Positions 16,001 to 24,045 of a stretch of 64,000 bases of DNA are shown one piece after another (the stretch's first letter is position 1; the number at the start of each line of letters is the position of its first letter). A program made the position numbers and the translations under genes. The stretch comes from Oscillospiraceae bacterium (lineage in GTDB: Bacteria; Bacillota; Clostridia; Oscillospirales; Oscillospiraceae): contig CADAUZ010000012.1 of NCBI GenBank assembly GCA_902791215.1, positions 1 to 64,000 of the forward strand, given 5' to 3'. The notes under the pieces were generated by a model. The model ran no database searches. It was given only the letters and a program-made list of their open reading frames with translations, and was not told the DNA's origin.

Positions 16001-18051
16001 ATAGGATCAGGCACACCTTCCGTCGCGCCGTTGCCGTTGAAGGTAATAGTATGCTTGTCCGCCCAGCGCGCATACAGCGTAAAGGGCTGAGTCATCTTAT
16101 TGCCGGGTATAGTATCACCGGGGGCATAGGATGTGCCGTTGCCGGTACTCTCCGTGTTCCAACCCTTGAACTCAACAGTCTCTTCGTCGTATGTAAATTC
16201 TTCCGGCAGTTCAGGTATCGTATATTCTTTGTTTTCTCTTACCGTTACTTTTTTGGTGTTGCCGCTGCCGTCGTTTTGATTGAGTGTAACATCAAAGTCC
16301 CACTGTGCAAAGAATGTCCATTTAACGGGTTCTTCTTCCAAGGGAATTTGATCGCCAGGCTTGTATGTGTCACCTGAACCGTCGGCTATGGTATTCCATT
16401 CGCCGGAGAAGGTTCTGCCAGGCTTGGAAGGTGTAGGTGTAGCGACATCCTTCAGTGCTTTGACGGTGATGGTTATGCCGGGCTGGAAAACACCGCCGTT
16501 GTAGTTTTCGCCGCCGTTGTTAGCGTTATAGTAGACTGTAATGACCTTCTGCCACTCTGCGTAAAGCGTCGTGCGCACGGGGATATCCGCTGTGCTCACA
16601 TGTGCGCCGTCTGCAAAGTGCTTGCCGCCCACACCGTCGGAAGAGGTGTTCCAGCCAACAAATTTGTATGGGCCTTTACGGGTGACATTTGTACCATTGG
16701 ATTTAGGTAAATCAATTCCTGCTTCTGTTACCAGATAAGATGTGGTGAACGGAGAACTTAATGTACCTCCATTGGCGTCAAAGGACACCATGATGGCATC
16801 CCACTGTGCATACAAGGTCACGACTGCCGTTTCGAAGCTGTCGACTGTCACGTGCTGATTATCGCTGAAATAGGTGCCGGTGCTGCTTCCGTCCTGCCTT
16901 GTCGACCAACCGAGGAAGGCATTGTTGGAAAGCATATAGGTATTTGCAGATAGATCGGCACCGCCGCCAAGCTCGATAAGTTGATCTGGCATTGCAGTTC
17001 CGCCGTCAGCGCCGTTTCCGTCGAAGATGATCCTTACCTCAATTCTTCTCCACTGCGCATACAGCGTTACTGCAGTTTCCGAAAACGATGCCGCAGTGAC
17101 ATCCTGCTGATCGATAAATGAATCACCGCTGCCGTCTTCCGCCGTATTCCATCCGATAAATTCATAATGTTCTCTGGTAAATCCACAGGGTGTCAGGGTA
17201 TCATTGGTGGCGTCCGCTAAAATTGTCTGGGTATAGTCAGCCTCAGCGCCGCCGTTTGCGTTAAAGGTAATCACAACATCGCCATCGGCGTTGGCGACGG
17301 GAATTTCATCATTATTGGGAAGCGGTTCATTGTCCTGCTCTTCGCCCGGCAACTCGCTGACAAGCGTGGCGCCGCCGCTCAGAGCAAACGTCGAGTTATC
17401 GCTCGATGCCACAGGGGTATAGTCCGGGTCGGCCTTGCCGCAGACGGCGCAGATGCCGTCCTCGTAGCGGTGGCCCGTGGCCGGGATCAGCGGGATATAG
17501 TCCAGCCCTTCGCCGCACTTGGCGCAGTAATGGTAGGTCTCCCAGCCGTCCTGCTCACAGGTGGCAGGCTGATACTCGACCTCGACCCACTGATGGCCGA
17601 AGCCGCCGTACTCAAAGGTATATTTGTTCAGGATCTCCTCGGCGGTGCGGTTCCAGATATCCTGCCACTCGGAATCGGTATGCTGGACCCCGCTGCCCTT
17701 CTGCGCGCTCAGATCGTTCGCCGCACGCTGCAGCGCTTCCTGATAGGCAGTCTCCGCCGTCACACCGCAGCGCTCCTCCGTATACGGATTGCGGTTGATG
17801 CAGGATCTCCAGTAGAGAGCCGGCGTCTCACAGTCGCCCGGTTCGCTCGCGTCGACAAGGAAGTCCTCGTTCGGGACCTCCCCGTAGATATGCTCCGTCT
17901 CCACATAGTGGTCACCCATCCAGGTGAAGCCGGGGATCTCCGGCATCTCCGCGGGAAGCTCCATCGCGTGCGCGGCCGCCAGCGGCAGCAGTGACAGGCA
18001 CATCAGCACGACAAGCACGATGGCGAAGATTCTTACTGTGCTCTTCTTCAT
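13045..18051 (-). CDS. Giant cell-surface protein with 13 InlB-type repeats
   Basis: A 1668-residue secreted protein. Signal peptide at residues 1-29 (MKKSTVRIFAIVLVVLMCLS...AHA). Next is a region with HYCAKCGEGLDY and GHRYEDGICAVCGKADP, a CxxC-containing module common in clostridial surface proteins. From about residue 260 to 1280 run 13 InlB B-repeats (Listeria-Bacteroides repeat), each ending in LYAQW or a variant and containing a GYxFxGW core. An Ig-like segment follows, then a Ser-rich spacer with runs of Ser. The C-terminus is SPRTADESHLG, one hydrophobic helix, and a KRKKTR tail, laid out like a sortase sorting signal with PRTAD in place of the usual LPxTG/PKTGD. Likely wall-anchored adhesin. 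It ends at the terminator 12993-13030. Confidence 0.9.
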   Translation of the reverse strand: MKKSTVRIFAIVLVVLMCLSLLPLAAAHAMELPAEMPEIPGFTWMGDHYVETEHIYGEVPNEDFLVDASEPGDCETPALYWRSCINRNPYTEERCGVTAETAYQEALQRAANDLSAQKGSGVQHTDSEWQDIWNRTAEEILNKYTFEYGGFGHQWVEVEYQPATCEQDGWETYHYCAKCGEGLDYIPLIPATGHRYEDGICAVCGKADPDYTPVASSDNSTFALSGGATLVSELPGEEQDNEPLPNNDEIPVANADGDVVITFNANGGAEADYTQTILADATNDTLTPCGFTREHYEFIGWNTAEDGSGDSFIDQQDVTAASFSETAVTLYAQWRRIEVRIIFDGNGADGGTAMPDQLIELGGGADLSANTYMLSNNAFLGWSTRQDGSSTGTYFSDNQHVTVDSFETAVVTLYAQWDAIMVSFDANGGTLSSPFTTSYLVTEAGIDLPKSNGTNVTRKGPYKFVGWNTSSDGVGGKHFADGAHVSTADIPVRTTLYAEWQKVITVYYNANNGGENYNGGVFQPGITITVKALKDVATPTPSKPGRTFSGEWNTIADGSGDTYKPGDQIPLEEEPVKWTFFAQWDFDVTLNQNDGSGNTKKVTVRENKEYTIPELPEEFTYDEETVEFKGWNTESTGNGTSYAPGDTIPGNKMTQPFTLYARWADKHTITFNGNGATEGVPDPIVAEEKTDVTLPSMTREGYKFVGWATSADGDMKYPDTLPAKDFTGDMTLYAVWQENPKVTLNPQNDEASQVVSINDDGSITLPKPERDGYKFLGWATSSDGAPVYHETVPESDVATLDGKTLYGKWDKEYTVTYHQNASDTDATEASETVYESDLSKGPVALTTIDELEFTNPGNAFTGWAKTADGEKVKGVSDTVSTADFGTGTTLDLFAVWKDYATITFNKNSSSATGTMDSMKVTDESQQLPANAFTLEGYRFTGWNTDPTGYGTPYAEDAYVSKTVIGSDTTLYAQWTKVIKIKYLSNGGTGSSMPVQEALADKEIEFKNNTYAKTDATFANWNTKPDGSGTTYKAGDKHTFSATDSDLTLYAQWTYTVTFNNNEGSGSMPEGKAFEKQAYDIPENMSEGEDPKPLITRTGYVFTGWNTQADGKGDKYTDGGTIPASKVTGPITLYAQWDQEYTVSFKNTKDATQTMEPQIILKSDFDKAEKTGGVALNPNTFTYEGYVFTGWSKNDAGTDGHFDDEDKVMAADFDSYATLTLYAQWEEEVIITFKPGYDSALTYTQSVAKNKEVEELDANPFSRDGYFFKNWKTDDGRQYADKDSIPAEYVKENFNLTAQWIGPVNVSDTTIKSDSIAYVNDTMQVSISGVEDDSEYTYQWYAKSSPTGTGYPINNKTAKTIILTSIPKSSSTGTEYPYIYCVVTKGDQEVQSTNYLLLKDSLDTVYWIRDIINDGNTTRYPASTYYTQTGEIGGLTADMSYSRDGGTWTPLKESELKQGVLTVTTPGIYIFRVGGIESDPITVYNWYVVGYRYSSNGGNGTVRMTATGSSSSSSTSSTGSAMPSSPVLANATESQRDNNTIMKLSSTVDNIWVVRSDNTRTITLTVAPASSSYAFVSLNGTSIDSFGSVRTTSSSSSSSSSSSSSTISRNYSVSPVSTPKLYSIVFSSSSTSPRTADESHLGLWSALCLISLTGAATILGKTFKRKKTR

Positions 18052-18223
18052 GGCGTGAAACCTCTCAATCTTGAGAAAGTTGTTAACTTTCGTAACTTTT
18101 TTGACTCTTTAACAACGTCTATTATATCATAGCAAACCGCAACACGCAAGGCCTTTTGTTGACAATAATTTATTTTTTATGTCAACTCTCCTTTTATTTT
18201 CCCGCACAGACGGCGTCCGGGGA

Positions 18224-18307
18224 ACTCCTTCCACCGCTCCGCGGTCCCCCTCCCTCAGAGAGGGTACTCCTTCCACCGCTTCGCGGTCCCCCTCCCTCAG
18301 AGAGGGA
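18224..18307. repeat. Tandem 42-bp family B half elements
   Basis: ACTCCTTCCACCGCTYCGCGG...CCCTCAGAGAGGG occurs twice in tandem (18224-18265 and 18266-18307) with one difference in the stem loop. The sequence is the complement of the TCCCCCTCC...GGTGGAAGG half of the family B elements. It fills the gap between the surface-protein gene and mscL; the AT-rich stretch 18060-18180 is the surface-protein promoter region. Confidence 0.75.
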
Positions 18308-18313
18308 GGCTAT

Positions 18314-18341
18314 TAAAAACGGGAGGGGTTTTCCCCTCCCG
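18314..18341 (-). terminator. mscL terminator
   Basis: Perfect stem CGGGAGGGG/CCCCTCCCG with an AAAA loop, followed on the minus strand by TTTTTAATA, 19 bases after the mscL stop. Confidence 0.88.
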
Positions 18342-18359
18342 TGTGCGCGTATGTAAAAA

Positions 18360-18800
18360 TCAGGCTTTCTTCTTGAGCTCGGCCAGGATCTCGGTCAGCA
18401 GCTCCTCGGTGGTGGGGCCCTTCGGCTCCTCGGCCGCGGCGGCGGCTTCCTCTTCCTTCTTCTTGTTCAGCGCCTTTTCAGCAAGCTCCTTGGCCTTGTT
18501 CATGGCCTTGATGACAGAGAACAGCACCAGGGCAATGACCAGGAAGTTGATGACCGCGCCGAGGAAGGTGCCGAGACCCAAAACGATGGGCTCCTTACCT
18601 TCGGAGGCAGCGCGCAGCGTGATGTTCAGTGCGTCGGTGTTCGGGGACTGGAACAGGGCTGCCAGCAGAGGCGTGACGACGTCGGCCACAAGAGAGCTGG
18701 TGATGGCGCCGAATGCGCCGCCGATGATAACGCCGATGGCCATGTCCATGACGTTGCCGCGGGAAATGAAGGTCTTGAATTCTTCAAAGAACTTCTTCAT
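18360..18800 (-). CDS. mscL: Large-conductance mechanosensitive channel MscL
   Basis: A 146-residue membrane channel that opens under membrane tension and releases solutes on osmotic downshock. The N-terminal amphipathic helix and first membrane helix read FKTFISRGNVMDMAIGVIIGGAFGAI, the most conserved MscL stretch. The second helix is FLGAVINFLVIALVLFSVIKAM. The tail is a charged helical bundle with an Ala/Glu-rich linker and LLTEILAELKKK, the typical MscL C-terminus. The GGAAG site is before 18800. It lies downstream of serS but is separated by 360 bases of repeats. Confidence 0.97.
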   Translation of the reverse strand: MKKFFEEFKTFISRGNVMDMAIGVIIGGAFGAITSSLVADVVTPLLAALFQSPNTDALNITLRAASEGKEPIVLGLGTFLGAVINFLVIALVLFSVIKAMNKAKELAEKALNKKKEEEAAAAAEEPKGPTTEELLTEILAELKKKA

Positions 18801-18837
18801 GGGGATACTTCCTTTCTTATATAAAATTTGGGGTTCC

Positions 18838-19199
18838 TTGCAACAGGCCCCCTTGCACCTGGGCCCTTTATGGGTCTAAAGGGGGCATAGCGACGCGCGG
18901 GAAGCGCGCGACGATCCAAGCTTGCTGTCATGGCCGATCTCACGCGAGGCCATGACTGGGGGATACGGTTCATCGTACCATGTCACGAAGACGGTATTAG
19001 CCCGCCTTGCCGCGTTTACCGTTTCCGTGCAGGCATTAGAGCCTGCCCGAAAAGCGGTGCGGCTGCGGAGATTCCGTGCCGCCTTTTTCTGCCACAGGCA
19101 GCGACGCGAAGCTAGTCCTTTAGGGCGGCGGCCCGCAATCCCCCCGCCCCAGTGTTGCGACACTGGGGCACCCCCCTTTAGGCAAGGGGGGCATAGCGC
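18838..19199. repeat. Composite of family B-type repeats between serS and mscL
   Basis: This 360-base gap has no gene. It contains the family B core GTCATGGCC...GGCCATGAC (18927-18956, minus orientation), a GCGCGCGGG/CCGCGCGC-type hairpin near 18896-18912, a GCGGCTGCGGAG/CTCCGTGCCGC-like hairpin before a T-run near 19060-19090, and GCCCCAGTGTTGCGACACTGGGGC at 19151-19174, which matches the hairpin in the copy at 45974-46088. It appears to be two elements side by side. Confidence 0.65.
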
Positions 19200-19203
19200 G
19201 TTC

Positions 19204-20523
19204 TTACTTCTTCGGCGTGAGGACCTTCGTGCCGCCCATGTAGGGCCAGAGCACCTCGGGGATGGTGACACTGCCGTCGGCCTGGAGGTGGTTCTCCAGG
19301 AAAGCGATCAGCATGCGCGGGGGCGCAACGACGGTGTTATTGAGGGTGTGGGGCAGATAGGTCCGGCCGTCCTCACCTTTGACGCGCATGTTGAGTCTGC
19401 GCGCCTGGGCGTCGCCCAGGTTGGAGCAGGAGCAGACTTCAAAGTACTTCTGCTGGCGGGGGCTCCATGCCTCAATGTCGCAGGACTTGACCTTGAGGTC
19501 GGCCAGGTCGCCGCTGCAGCACTCAAGCTGGCGCACCGGGATCTCCATGCTGCGGAAGAGCTCGACCGAGTAGCGCCACATCTTTTCGTACCAGGCCATG
19601 GAGTCCTCGGGCCTGCAGACCACGATCATCTCCTGCTTTTCAAACTGGTGGATGCGGTAGACGCCGCGCTCCTCGATGCCGTGGGCGCCCTTCTCCTTGC
19701 GGAAGCACGGGCTGTAGCTGGTGAGGGTCTGGGGCAAGCTCGTCTCGGGGATGAGCTGGTTGATGAATTTGCCGATCATGGAGTGCTCGCTGGTGCCGAT
19801 CAGGTACAGGTCCTCGCCCTCGATCTTGTACATCATGGCGTCCATGTCGGTCTGGCTCATGACGCCCTCGACCACGTTGCCGTGGATCATGAAGGGCGGG
19901 ATGCAGTAAATGAAGCCCTTGCCGATCATGAAGTCGCGGGCATAGGCCAGGACCGCGGAATGCAGGCGCGCGATGTCGCCCATGAGATAATAAAAGCCGT
20001 TGCCGGCCACGCGGCCCGCCGCGTCCATGTCCACGCCGTTAAAGCGCTCCATGATGTCAGTGTGGTAGGGGATCTCAAAGTCGGGGACCACAGGCTCGCC
20101 GAAGCGCTCGACTTCGACGTTGGCGGAGTCGTCCGGCCCGATGGGCACGGAGGGGTCGATGATGTTGGGAATGTTCATCATGAGATGATGGACCTTCTTT
20201 TCGTACTCGCCCTCGAGGCGCTCCAGCTCCGCAAGGCGCTCGTCGTCGGCCTTGACGGCGGCGATGTTCGCGTCGATCTCGGCCTGGATGGCGGCCTTCT
20301 CCTCGTCGGAAGCCTTCTTGAGCTTGCCGAACAGGGGGCCGTTTGCCTTGGAAAGCTTGTTGCGCTGGGCGCGCAGGTCGCTGGCCTCAGTGATCGCCGC
20401 GCGCTTGAGGCGGTCAAGCTCGATGACCTCGTCCACCATGGGCAGCTTCTGGTCCTGAAATTTCTTTTTGATGTTCTCCTTGACGATGTCGGGGTTCTCC
20501 CTGACAAATTTGATGTCGAGCAT
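19204..20523 (-). CDS. serS: Seryl-tRNA synthetase
   Basis: Class II synthetase that charges tRNA-Ser. The 439-residue protein begins with the coiled-coil tRNA-binding arm (MLDIKFVRENPDIVKENI...). Motif 2 is the region FRKEKGAHGIEERGVYRIHQFEKQE, and motif 3 ends in LNNTVVAPPRMLIAFLENH. Motif 3 reads LNNTVVAPPR where E. coli-type enzymes have LNGSGLAVGR; that variant is typical of a second clostridial SerRS type. No T-box leader is visible; the 5' gap is filled by a family S repeat. It follows parB in the same direction. Confidence 0.97.
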   Translation of the reverse strand: MLDIKFVRENPDIVKENIKKKFQDQKLPMVDEVIELDRLKRAAITEASDLRAQRNKLSKANGPLFGKLKKASDEEKAAIQAEIDANIAAVKADDERLAELERLEGEYEKKVHHLMMNIPNIIDPSVPIGPDDSANVEVERFGEPVVPDFEIPYHTDIMERFNGVDMDAAGRVAGNGFYYLMGDIARLHSAVLAYARDFMIGKGFIYCIPPFMIHGNVVEGVMSQTDMDAMMYKIEGEDLYLIGTSEHSMIGKFINQLIPETSLPQTLTSYSPCFRKEKGAHGIEERGVYRIHQFEKQEMIVVCRPEDSMAWYEKMWRYSVELFRSMEIPVRQLECCSGDLADLKVKSCDIEAWSPRQQKYFEVCSCSNLGDAQARRLNMRVKGEDGRTYLPHTLNNTVVAPPRMLIAFLENHLQADGSVTIPEVLWPYMGGTKVLTPKK

Positions 20524-20560
20524 GTATGTACCCTTTCCTTTTTAAATTATTTGTCACATA

Positions 20561-20715
20561 AAGTTGAAAGTGAAAAGCGGCGTGGAGGTGTCCCCTTCGA
20601 GGACGATTATAAAGGATAATACAGACGGAAAGAAATGACCTCATACAGTGCGTCTTTGACGCGATGAAGCGGTTGTCCCTTTCATCTTCACTTTTCACTC
20701 TCCACTTTTCACTTT
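20561..20715. repeat. Family S repeat between parB and serS
   Basis: Left arm AAGTTGAAAGTGAAAAG and right arm CTTCACTTTTCACTCTCCAC... are mutually complementary. The centre carries GTGTCCCCTTCGAGGAC and GATGAAGCGGTTGTCCC, variants of the family core TCCGTGAAGCGGACA. Confidence 0.7.
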
Positions 20716-20716
20716 T

Positions 20717-21574
20717 TTATTTCAGTCTTTCCAGGGCAGAAATCAGTGCTTCGCGATCGTCGGCGCCGTAGAACTCGAGCTCGATGCGGCCGGTCTTTTT
20801 GCCGTCGATGAGCTTGACCTTGCGGCCCAGGCTCGCAGAGAGGCGGTTTGCCACCTCGGCGGCGTAGTCCACCTTGATCTCGTCCGTCTCCCGCTGCGGC
20901 TGCTTCGGCGCCTTCAGGAGCCGGGCGGCGAGCTGCTCGGTCTGGCGCACCGACAGGCCCTTGTCCACGACCTCCTGCGCCGCCGCCGTCTGGGTCTTTT
21001 CATCCAGGATCGGCACCAGGGCGCGCGCGTGACCGGCGGAGAGCTTTCCCTGCTCCGTAAGCTCCAGCACCGCCGGACACAGGCTCAAAAGCCGCATGGC
21101 GTTCGCCACCGCCGGGCGGGAACGGCCCACGCTCTTCGCCGCCTCCTCCTGGGTCAGGCCGTATTCGTCGATCAGCGCCCGGTAGCCCCGGGCCTCCTCG
21201 ATAGGGTTGAGGTCCTCGCGCTGCAGGTTTTCCACCAGCGCAAGCTCGGCGACGCGGCGGTCGTCGGCCTCGATGACGCGCACCGGCACTTCCGTCAGGC
21301 CCGCAAGCCGCGCGGCCCGCCAGCGGCGCTCGCCGGCGATGATCTGATAATAGCCGCTGTCCAGCTTTCGCGCTGTGATGGGCTGGATCAGGCCGTACTG
21401 GGCGATGGAATCGGCCAGCTCCTGCAGGGCCTGCTCGTCAAAAATTTCGCGCGGCTGCTCCAGGCGCGGCTCCACCTTCGCGATGGGGAGATTCTGAAGC
21501 TCGGTCTCCTCCGGCTCGTCCGCGCCGAACAGCGCGTCCAGCCCGATGCCGAGACCCTTTTTTTCCTTTGGCAT
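20717..21574 (-). CDS. parB: Chromosome partitioning protein ParB (Spo0J)
   Basis: A 285-residue ParB that binds parS sites, spreads as a CTP-dependent clamp and loads condensin near the origin. Motifs are the N-terminal KKGLGIGLDALFG, the CTPase/ParB boxes GERRWRAARLAGL and ENLQREDLNPIEEA, a helix-turn-helix with LTQEEAAKSVGRSRPAVANAMRLL, and a C-terminal dimerisation domain. It follows parA by 21 bases. Two parS sites lie just upstream of parA and a third lies before dnaA, consistent with an origin-proximal ParABS system. Confidence 0.97.
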   Translation of the reverse strand: MPKEKKGLGIGLDALFGADEPEETELQNLPIAKVEPRLEQPREIFDEQALQELADSIAQYGLIQPITARKLDSGYYQIIAGERRWRAARLAGLTEVPVRVIEADDRRVAELALVENLQREDLNPIEEARGYRALIDEYGLTQEEAAKSVGRSRPAVANAMRLLSLCPAVLELTEQGKLSAGHARALVPILDEKTQTAAAQEVVDKGLSVRQTEQLAARLLKAPKQPQRETDEIKVDYAAEVANRLSASLGRKVKLIDGKKTGRIELEFYGADDREALISALERLK

Positions 21575-21595
21575 TTCACACTTCCCTTTTCGCTT

Positions 21596-22354
21596 TTATT
21601 TTTCGTGTCTCTTCAAAAATTCCGCCGCGAGCGCCATGTAGCCCTTGCTGCCGCGGTTGATGCGGTCGTAGACCACACCGGGGACACCGTGACTCGGCGC
21701 TTCGGACAGACGCACGCTGCGCGGGATCACGGTCTCGTACACCTTGTCCCCGAGGTAGCGGCGCAGCTCGTTTGCCACCTGGGTCGTGAGATTGGCGCGC
21801 GCATCGTACATGGTCAGCACGATGCCCTCGATACCGAGGCGCTTGTTCAGACGGCGGGAGCACATCTTGATGCTCGTCAGCAGGTCGGCGATGCCCTCGA
21901 GTGCGTAGTACTCGCACTGCATGGGGATGAGCACGCTGTCCGCCGCGACCAGGGCGTTGACCGTCAGCAGCTCCAGGGAGGGCGGGCAGTCGAGGAATAT
22001 GTAGTCGTATTCGCTGTACAGCGCCGTGATCTTGTCCTTGAGCACGTACTCGCGGCGCTCCTCGTGGATGAGCTCCACAGACGCGGCGGCCAGCTCCTTG
22101 GAGGCCGGGATCACGTCGCCGTAATCGGTCTGCACCACGCACTCGGCGGCGCTTGTGTCCGAAATCAGCATGTCGTATGTGTTGGGGCGGTGACTCTTTT
22201 TCACACCCATGCCGGAGCTTGCGTTGCCCTGGGGGTCGCAGTCCACCAGCAGCACCTTCTTGCCCATGAGGTTCAGGGCCGCGGTGAGGTTCACGGTCGT
22301 GGTGGTCTTGCCGACGCCGCCCTTCTGGTTTGCGATTGCAATGATTTTAGCCAT
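21596..22354 (-). CDS. parA: Chromosome partitioning ATPase ParA (Soj)
   Basis: A 252-residue ParA/Soj ATPase. The deviant Walker A motif with its signature lysine is KIIAIANQKGGVGKTTTTVN, and the Walker B region is YDYIFLDCPPSLELLT. It moves ParB-parS complexes and regulates DnaA in Bacillus. The start at 22354 gives a 10-base gap from an AAAGGA site; upstream in-frame ATGs would be too close to or ahead of that site. First gene of the parA-parB pair; a parS site lies 70 bases upstream, within the likely promoter region, which may allow autoregulation. Confidence 0.97.
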   Translation of the reverse strand: MAKIIAIANQKGGVGKTTTTVNLTAALNLMGKKVLLVDCDPQGNASSGMGVKKSHRPNTYDMLISDTSAAECVVQTDYGDVIPASKELAAASVELIHEERREYVLKDKITALYSEYDYIFLDCPPSLELLTVNALVAADSVLIPMQCEYYALEGIADLLTSIKMCSRRLNKRLGIEGIVLTMYDARANLTTQVANELRRYLGDKVYETVIPRSVRLSEAPSHGVPGVVYDRINRGSKGYMALAAEFLKRHEK

Positions 22355-22424
22355 CGGACGCATGTCCTTTCTATTTTTCATCTTACTGCGCCGACATTAT
22401 AACAGCATTGCCTGCACTTTGCAA

Positions 22425-22440
22425 TGTTTCATGTGAAACA
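22425..22440. promoter_or_regulatory. parS site, one mismatch
   Basis: TGTTTCATGTGAAACA differs at one central position from the parS consensus TGTTTCACGTGAAACA. It lies upstream of parA. Confidence 0.9.
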
Positions 22441-22516
22441 ATTTTTGAGAAAGTGAAAAGTATAGTTATGGTTAGATTTTTGATTATATCTATTCTTCAC
22501 TAATATTTTAAACTGT

Positions 22517-22532
22517 TGTTTCACGTGAAACA
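22517..22532. promoter_or_regulatory. parS site, perfect consensus
   Basis: TGTTTCACGTGAAACA, identical to the Bacillus parS consensus, in the AT-rich gap between gpr and parA. Confidence 0.95.
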
Positions 22533-22608
22533 CGGTCAGTAGTTCTGTAATGTTTTTTATTTTTCGCATAACTTTTCTCTGCAAATCGAAAACAGTCGCA
22601 ACGATGAT

Positions 22609-23445
22609 TTAACCGAGCAAGGCGTCAATGTCTTCGATTCTAAGACCATGGTGCAGAGAAAGATTCAGCGCATAGGCAATGAGTCTTGCTCCATGGCGCA
22701 CCATGCTGTCTATATCCCGCGGCGTGACAAACATGCCGCTCATACTCCCCTCACCGAGGAAGCCGGCATCTATGACGGTAGGTATACCTATAGAAATCAC
22801 TGGCAGGCCCAGGGTCGCGCGACTCAGTTCTCGCCTGTCATTGCCGACGCCTGAGCCGGGAGAGATCCCCGCATTCGAGACCTGCACACTCCGGCAAAGG
22901 GATTCCGCCTCGGAACCAGCCAGGGCGTCGATGACCACTACCACGTCAGGAGATATACTGCGGCACAGAGTCTCAATCTGCGCGGCGGATTCAATGCCGG
23001 ATGTGCCGAGTACCCCTGGTCTGCAAAGTGCAAGAGAACAAAATTGCGGAAAACTTTCCTCCTCAGCTTGTTTCAAATGCCGTGTCACAAGAATATGTGA
23101 GGCTGCCAGAGATCCAAGCGCGTCCGGTGTGATGTCCGGATTGCCCAGAGCCGCAACGAAAACGTTTTCGTGTTCCTTTGGAAGGCATCGTGTTATAAGC
23201 GACGCGAGCGCGTTAACCGCATCCGGGAAGCGATCACTTCCCCGATCGAACCAGCGCGGGAGGGACAGAGTATAATAGCAGCCCCGGGGTTTGCCGAGCG
23301 CATCTTCCCCAGCTTTATTTAAGATATCAACGGTAAACACATCGAGACTGTTCAGCTTCTCGTTCTCACAGTGCACACCTCGCAGCTCTCCGGCATGACG
23401 CCGCCGCAGCTCTCCAGCCATATCGGTACGAACAGTTTTCATCAT
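22609..23445 (-). CDS. gpr: Germination protease GPR
   Basis: A 278-residue A25-family spore protease that degrades small acid-soluble proteins during germination. Conserved stretches are the VAALGNPDITPDALGS region, CRPGVLGTSGIESA, VVVVIDALAGSEAESL, and NAGISPGSGVGNDRREL. These mark the lineage as an endospore former or a recent descendant. It is shorter than Bacillus GPR (about 370), mostly at the N-terminal propeptide. The start is ATG 23445 or the adjacent ATG 23442, after AGGAG. It is divergent from rpsT, the same arrangement as in Bacillus. Confidence 0.93.
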   Translation of the reverse strand: MMKTVRTDMAGELRRRHAGELRGVHCENEKLNSLDVFTVDILNKAGEDALGKPRGCYYTLSLPRWFDRGSDRFPDAVNALASLITRCLPKEHENVFVAALGNPDITPDALGSLAASHILVTRHLKQAEEESFPQFCSLALCRPGVLGTSGIESAAQIETLCRSISPDVVVVIDALAGSEAESLCRSVQVSNAGISPGSGVGNDRRELSRATLGLPVISIGIPTVIDAGFLGEGSMSGMFVTPRDIDSMVRHGARLIAYALNLSLHHGLRIEDIDALLG

Positions 23446-23549
23446 AAACTCCACACTCCTGATTAAACTCAATATATGGTATAGTATCTCCCAATTTTGC
23501 CACAATAGGTGAGGCTTCAAAAAAAGTGGAAAAAAATTTGAAAAAATGC

Positions 23550-23578
23550 TTGATTTTCAAACTCTTCTTTGCTATACT
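23550..23578 (+). promoter_or_regulatory. rpsT promoter
   Basis: TTGATT (23550-23555), 17-base spacer, TATACT (23573-23578). Confidence 0.8.
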
Positions 23579-23638
23579 TACTAAACGCGAGTTAAAGTTA
23601 TGTAACTCAATTTTATAGGAGGAGGTGGCGATTGAAAC

Positions 23639-23902
23639 ATGGCCAACATTAAATCTTCTGCAAAGAGAGACCTGAAGTCCAAGGAACTCAGAGCCAAGAA
23701 CCGTGCTGACAAGACCGAGCTCAAGACCATGGTGAAGAAGTTCGACGCAGCTGTTGCCGAAGGCAACAAGGATAATGCCGTCAATGCCTATAAAGTTGCT
23801 GTTAAGACAGTCGACCGCGCGGCCGCGAAGGGCCTGCTGCACAAGAACAACGCAGCCCACAAGAAGTCCGCGATGGCAACCAAGCTCAACGAGCTGGCCT
23901 GA
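23639..23902 (+). CDS. rpsT: 30S ribosomal protein S20
   Basis: An 87-residue, lysine/alanine-rich S20. MANIKSSAKRDLKSKELRAKNRADKTELKT and the C-terminal GLLHKNNAAHKKSAMATKLNEL are diagnostic. S20 binds 16S rRNA early in 30S assembly. AGGAGGAGGTG lies upstream at a slightly long distance (about 13 bases). It has its own promoter and terminator. Confidence 0.98.
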   Translation: MANIKSSAKRDLKSKELRAKNRADKTELKTMVKKFDAAVAEGNKDNAVNAYKVAVKTVDRAAAKGLLHKNNAAHKKSAMATKLNELA

Positions 23903-23921
23903 GCCGACAATATGGTTTAAT

Positions 23922-23953
23922 AAACCGGGATGGAAACATCCCGGTTTTGGCTT
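23922..23953 (+). terminator. rpsT terminator
   Basis: Stem AAACCGGGATG/CATCCCGGTTT with a GAAA loop and a T-rich tail, 20 bases after the rpsT stop. Confidence 0.88.
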
Positions 23954-24045
23954 TCTATTGAAAGTTGACTCTCTTTCTGATTTTCGCTATAATGAAATAA
24001 CAATCCGTATATCGTAAATAACACCTTGTAAAGCGAGGATGCTTT

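Noticed and set aside
18922-20619. Open frame of 565 codons on the plus strand over serS
   Set aside because: Antisense shadow of seryl-tRNA synthetase, starting within a repeat; low-complexity Val/Leu/Asp-rich translation.
20524-20716. T-box leader before serS (also considered before asnS, hisS and aspS)
   Set aside because: No T-box sequence or specifier loop pattern is visible; the leaders consist of interspersed repeats.
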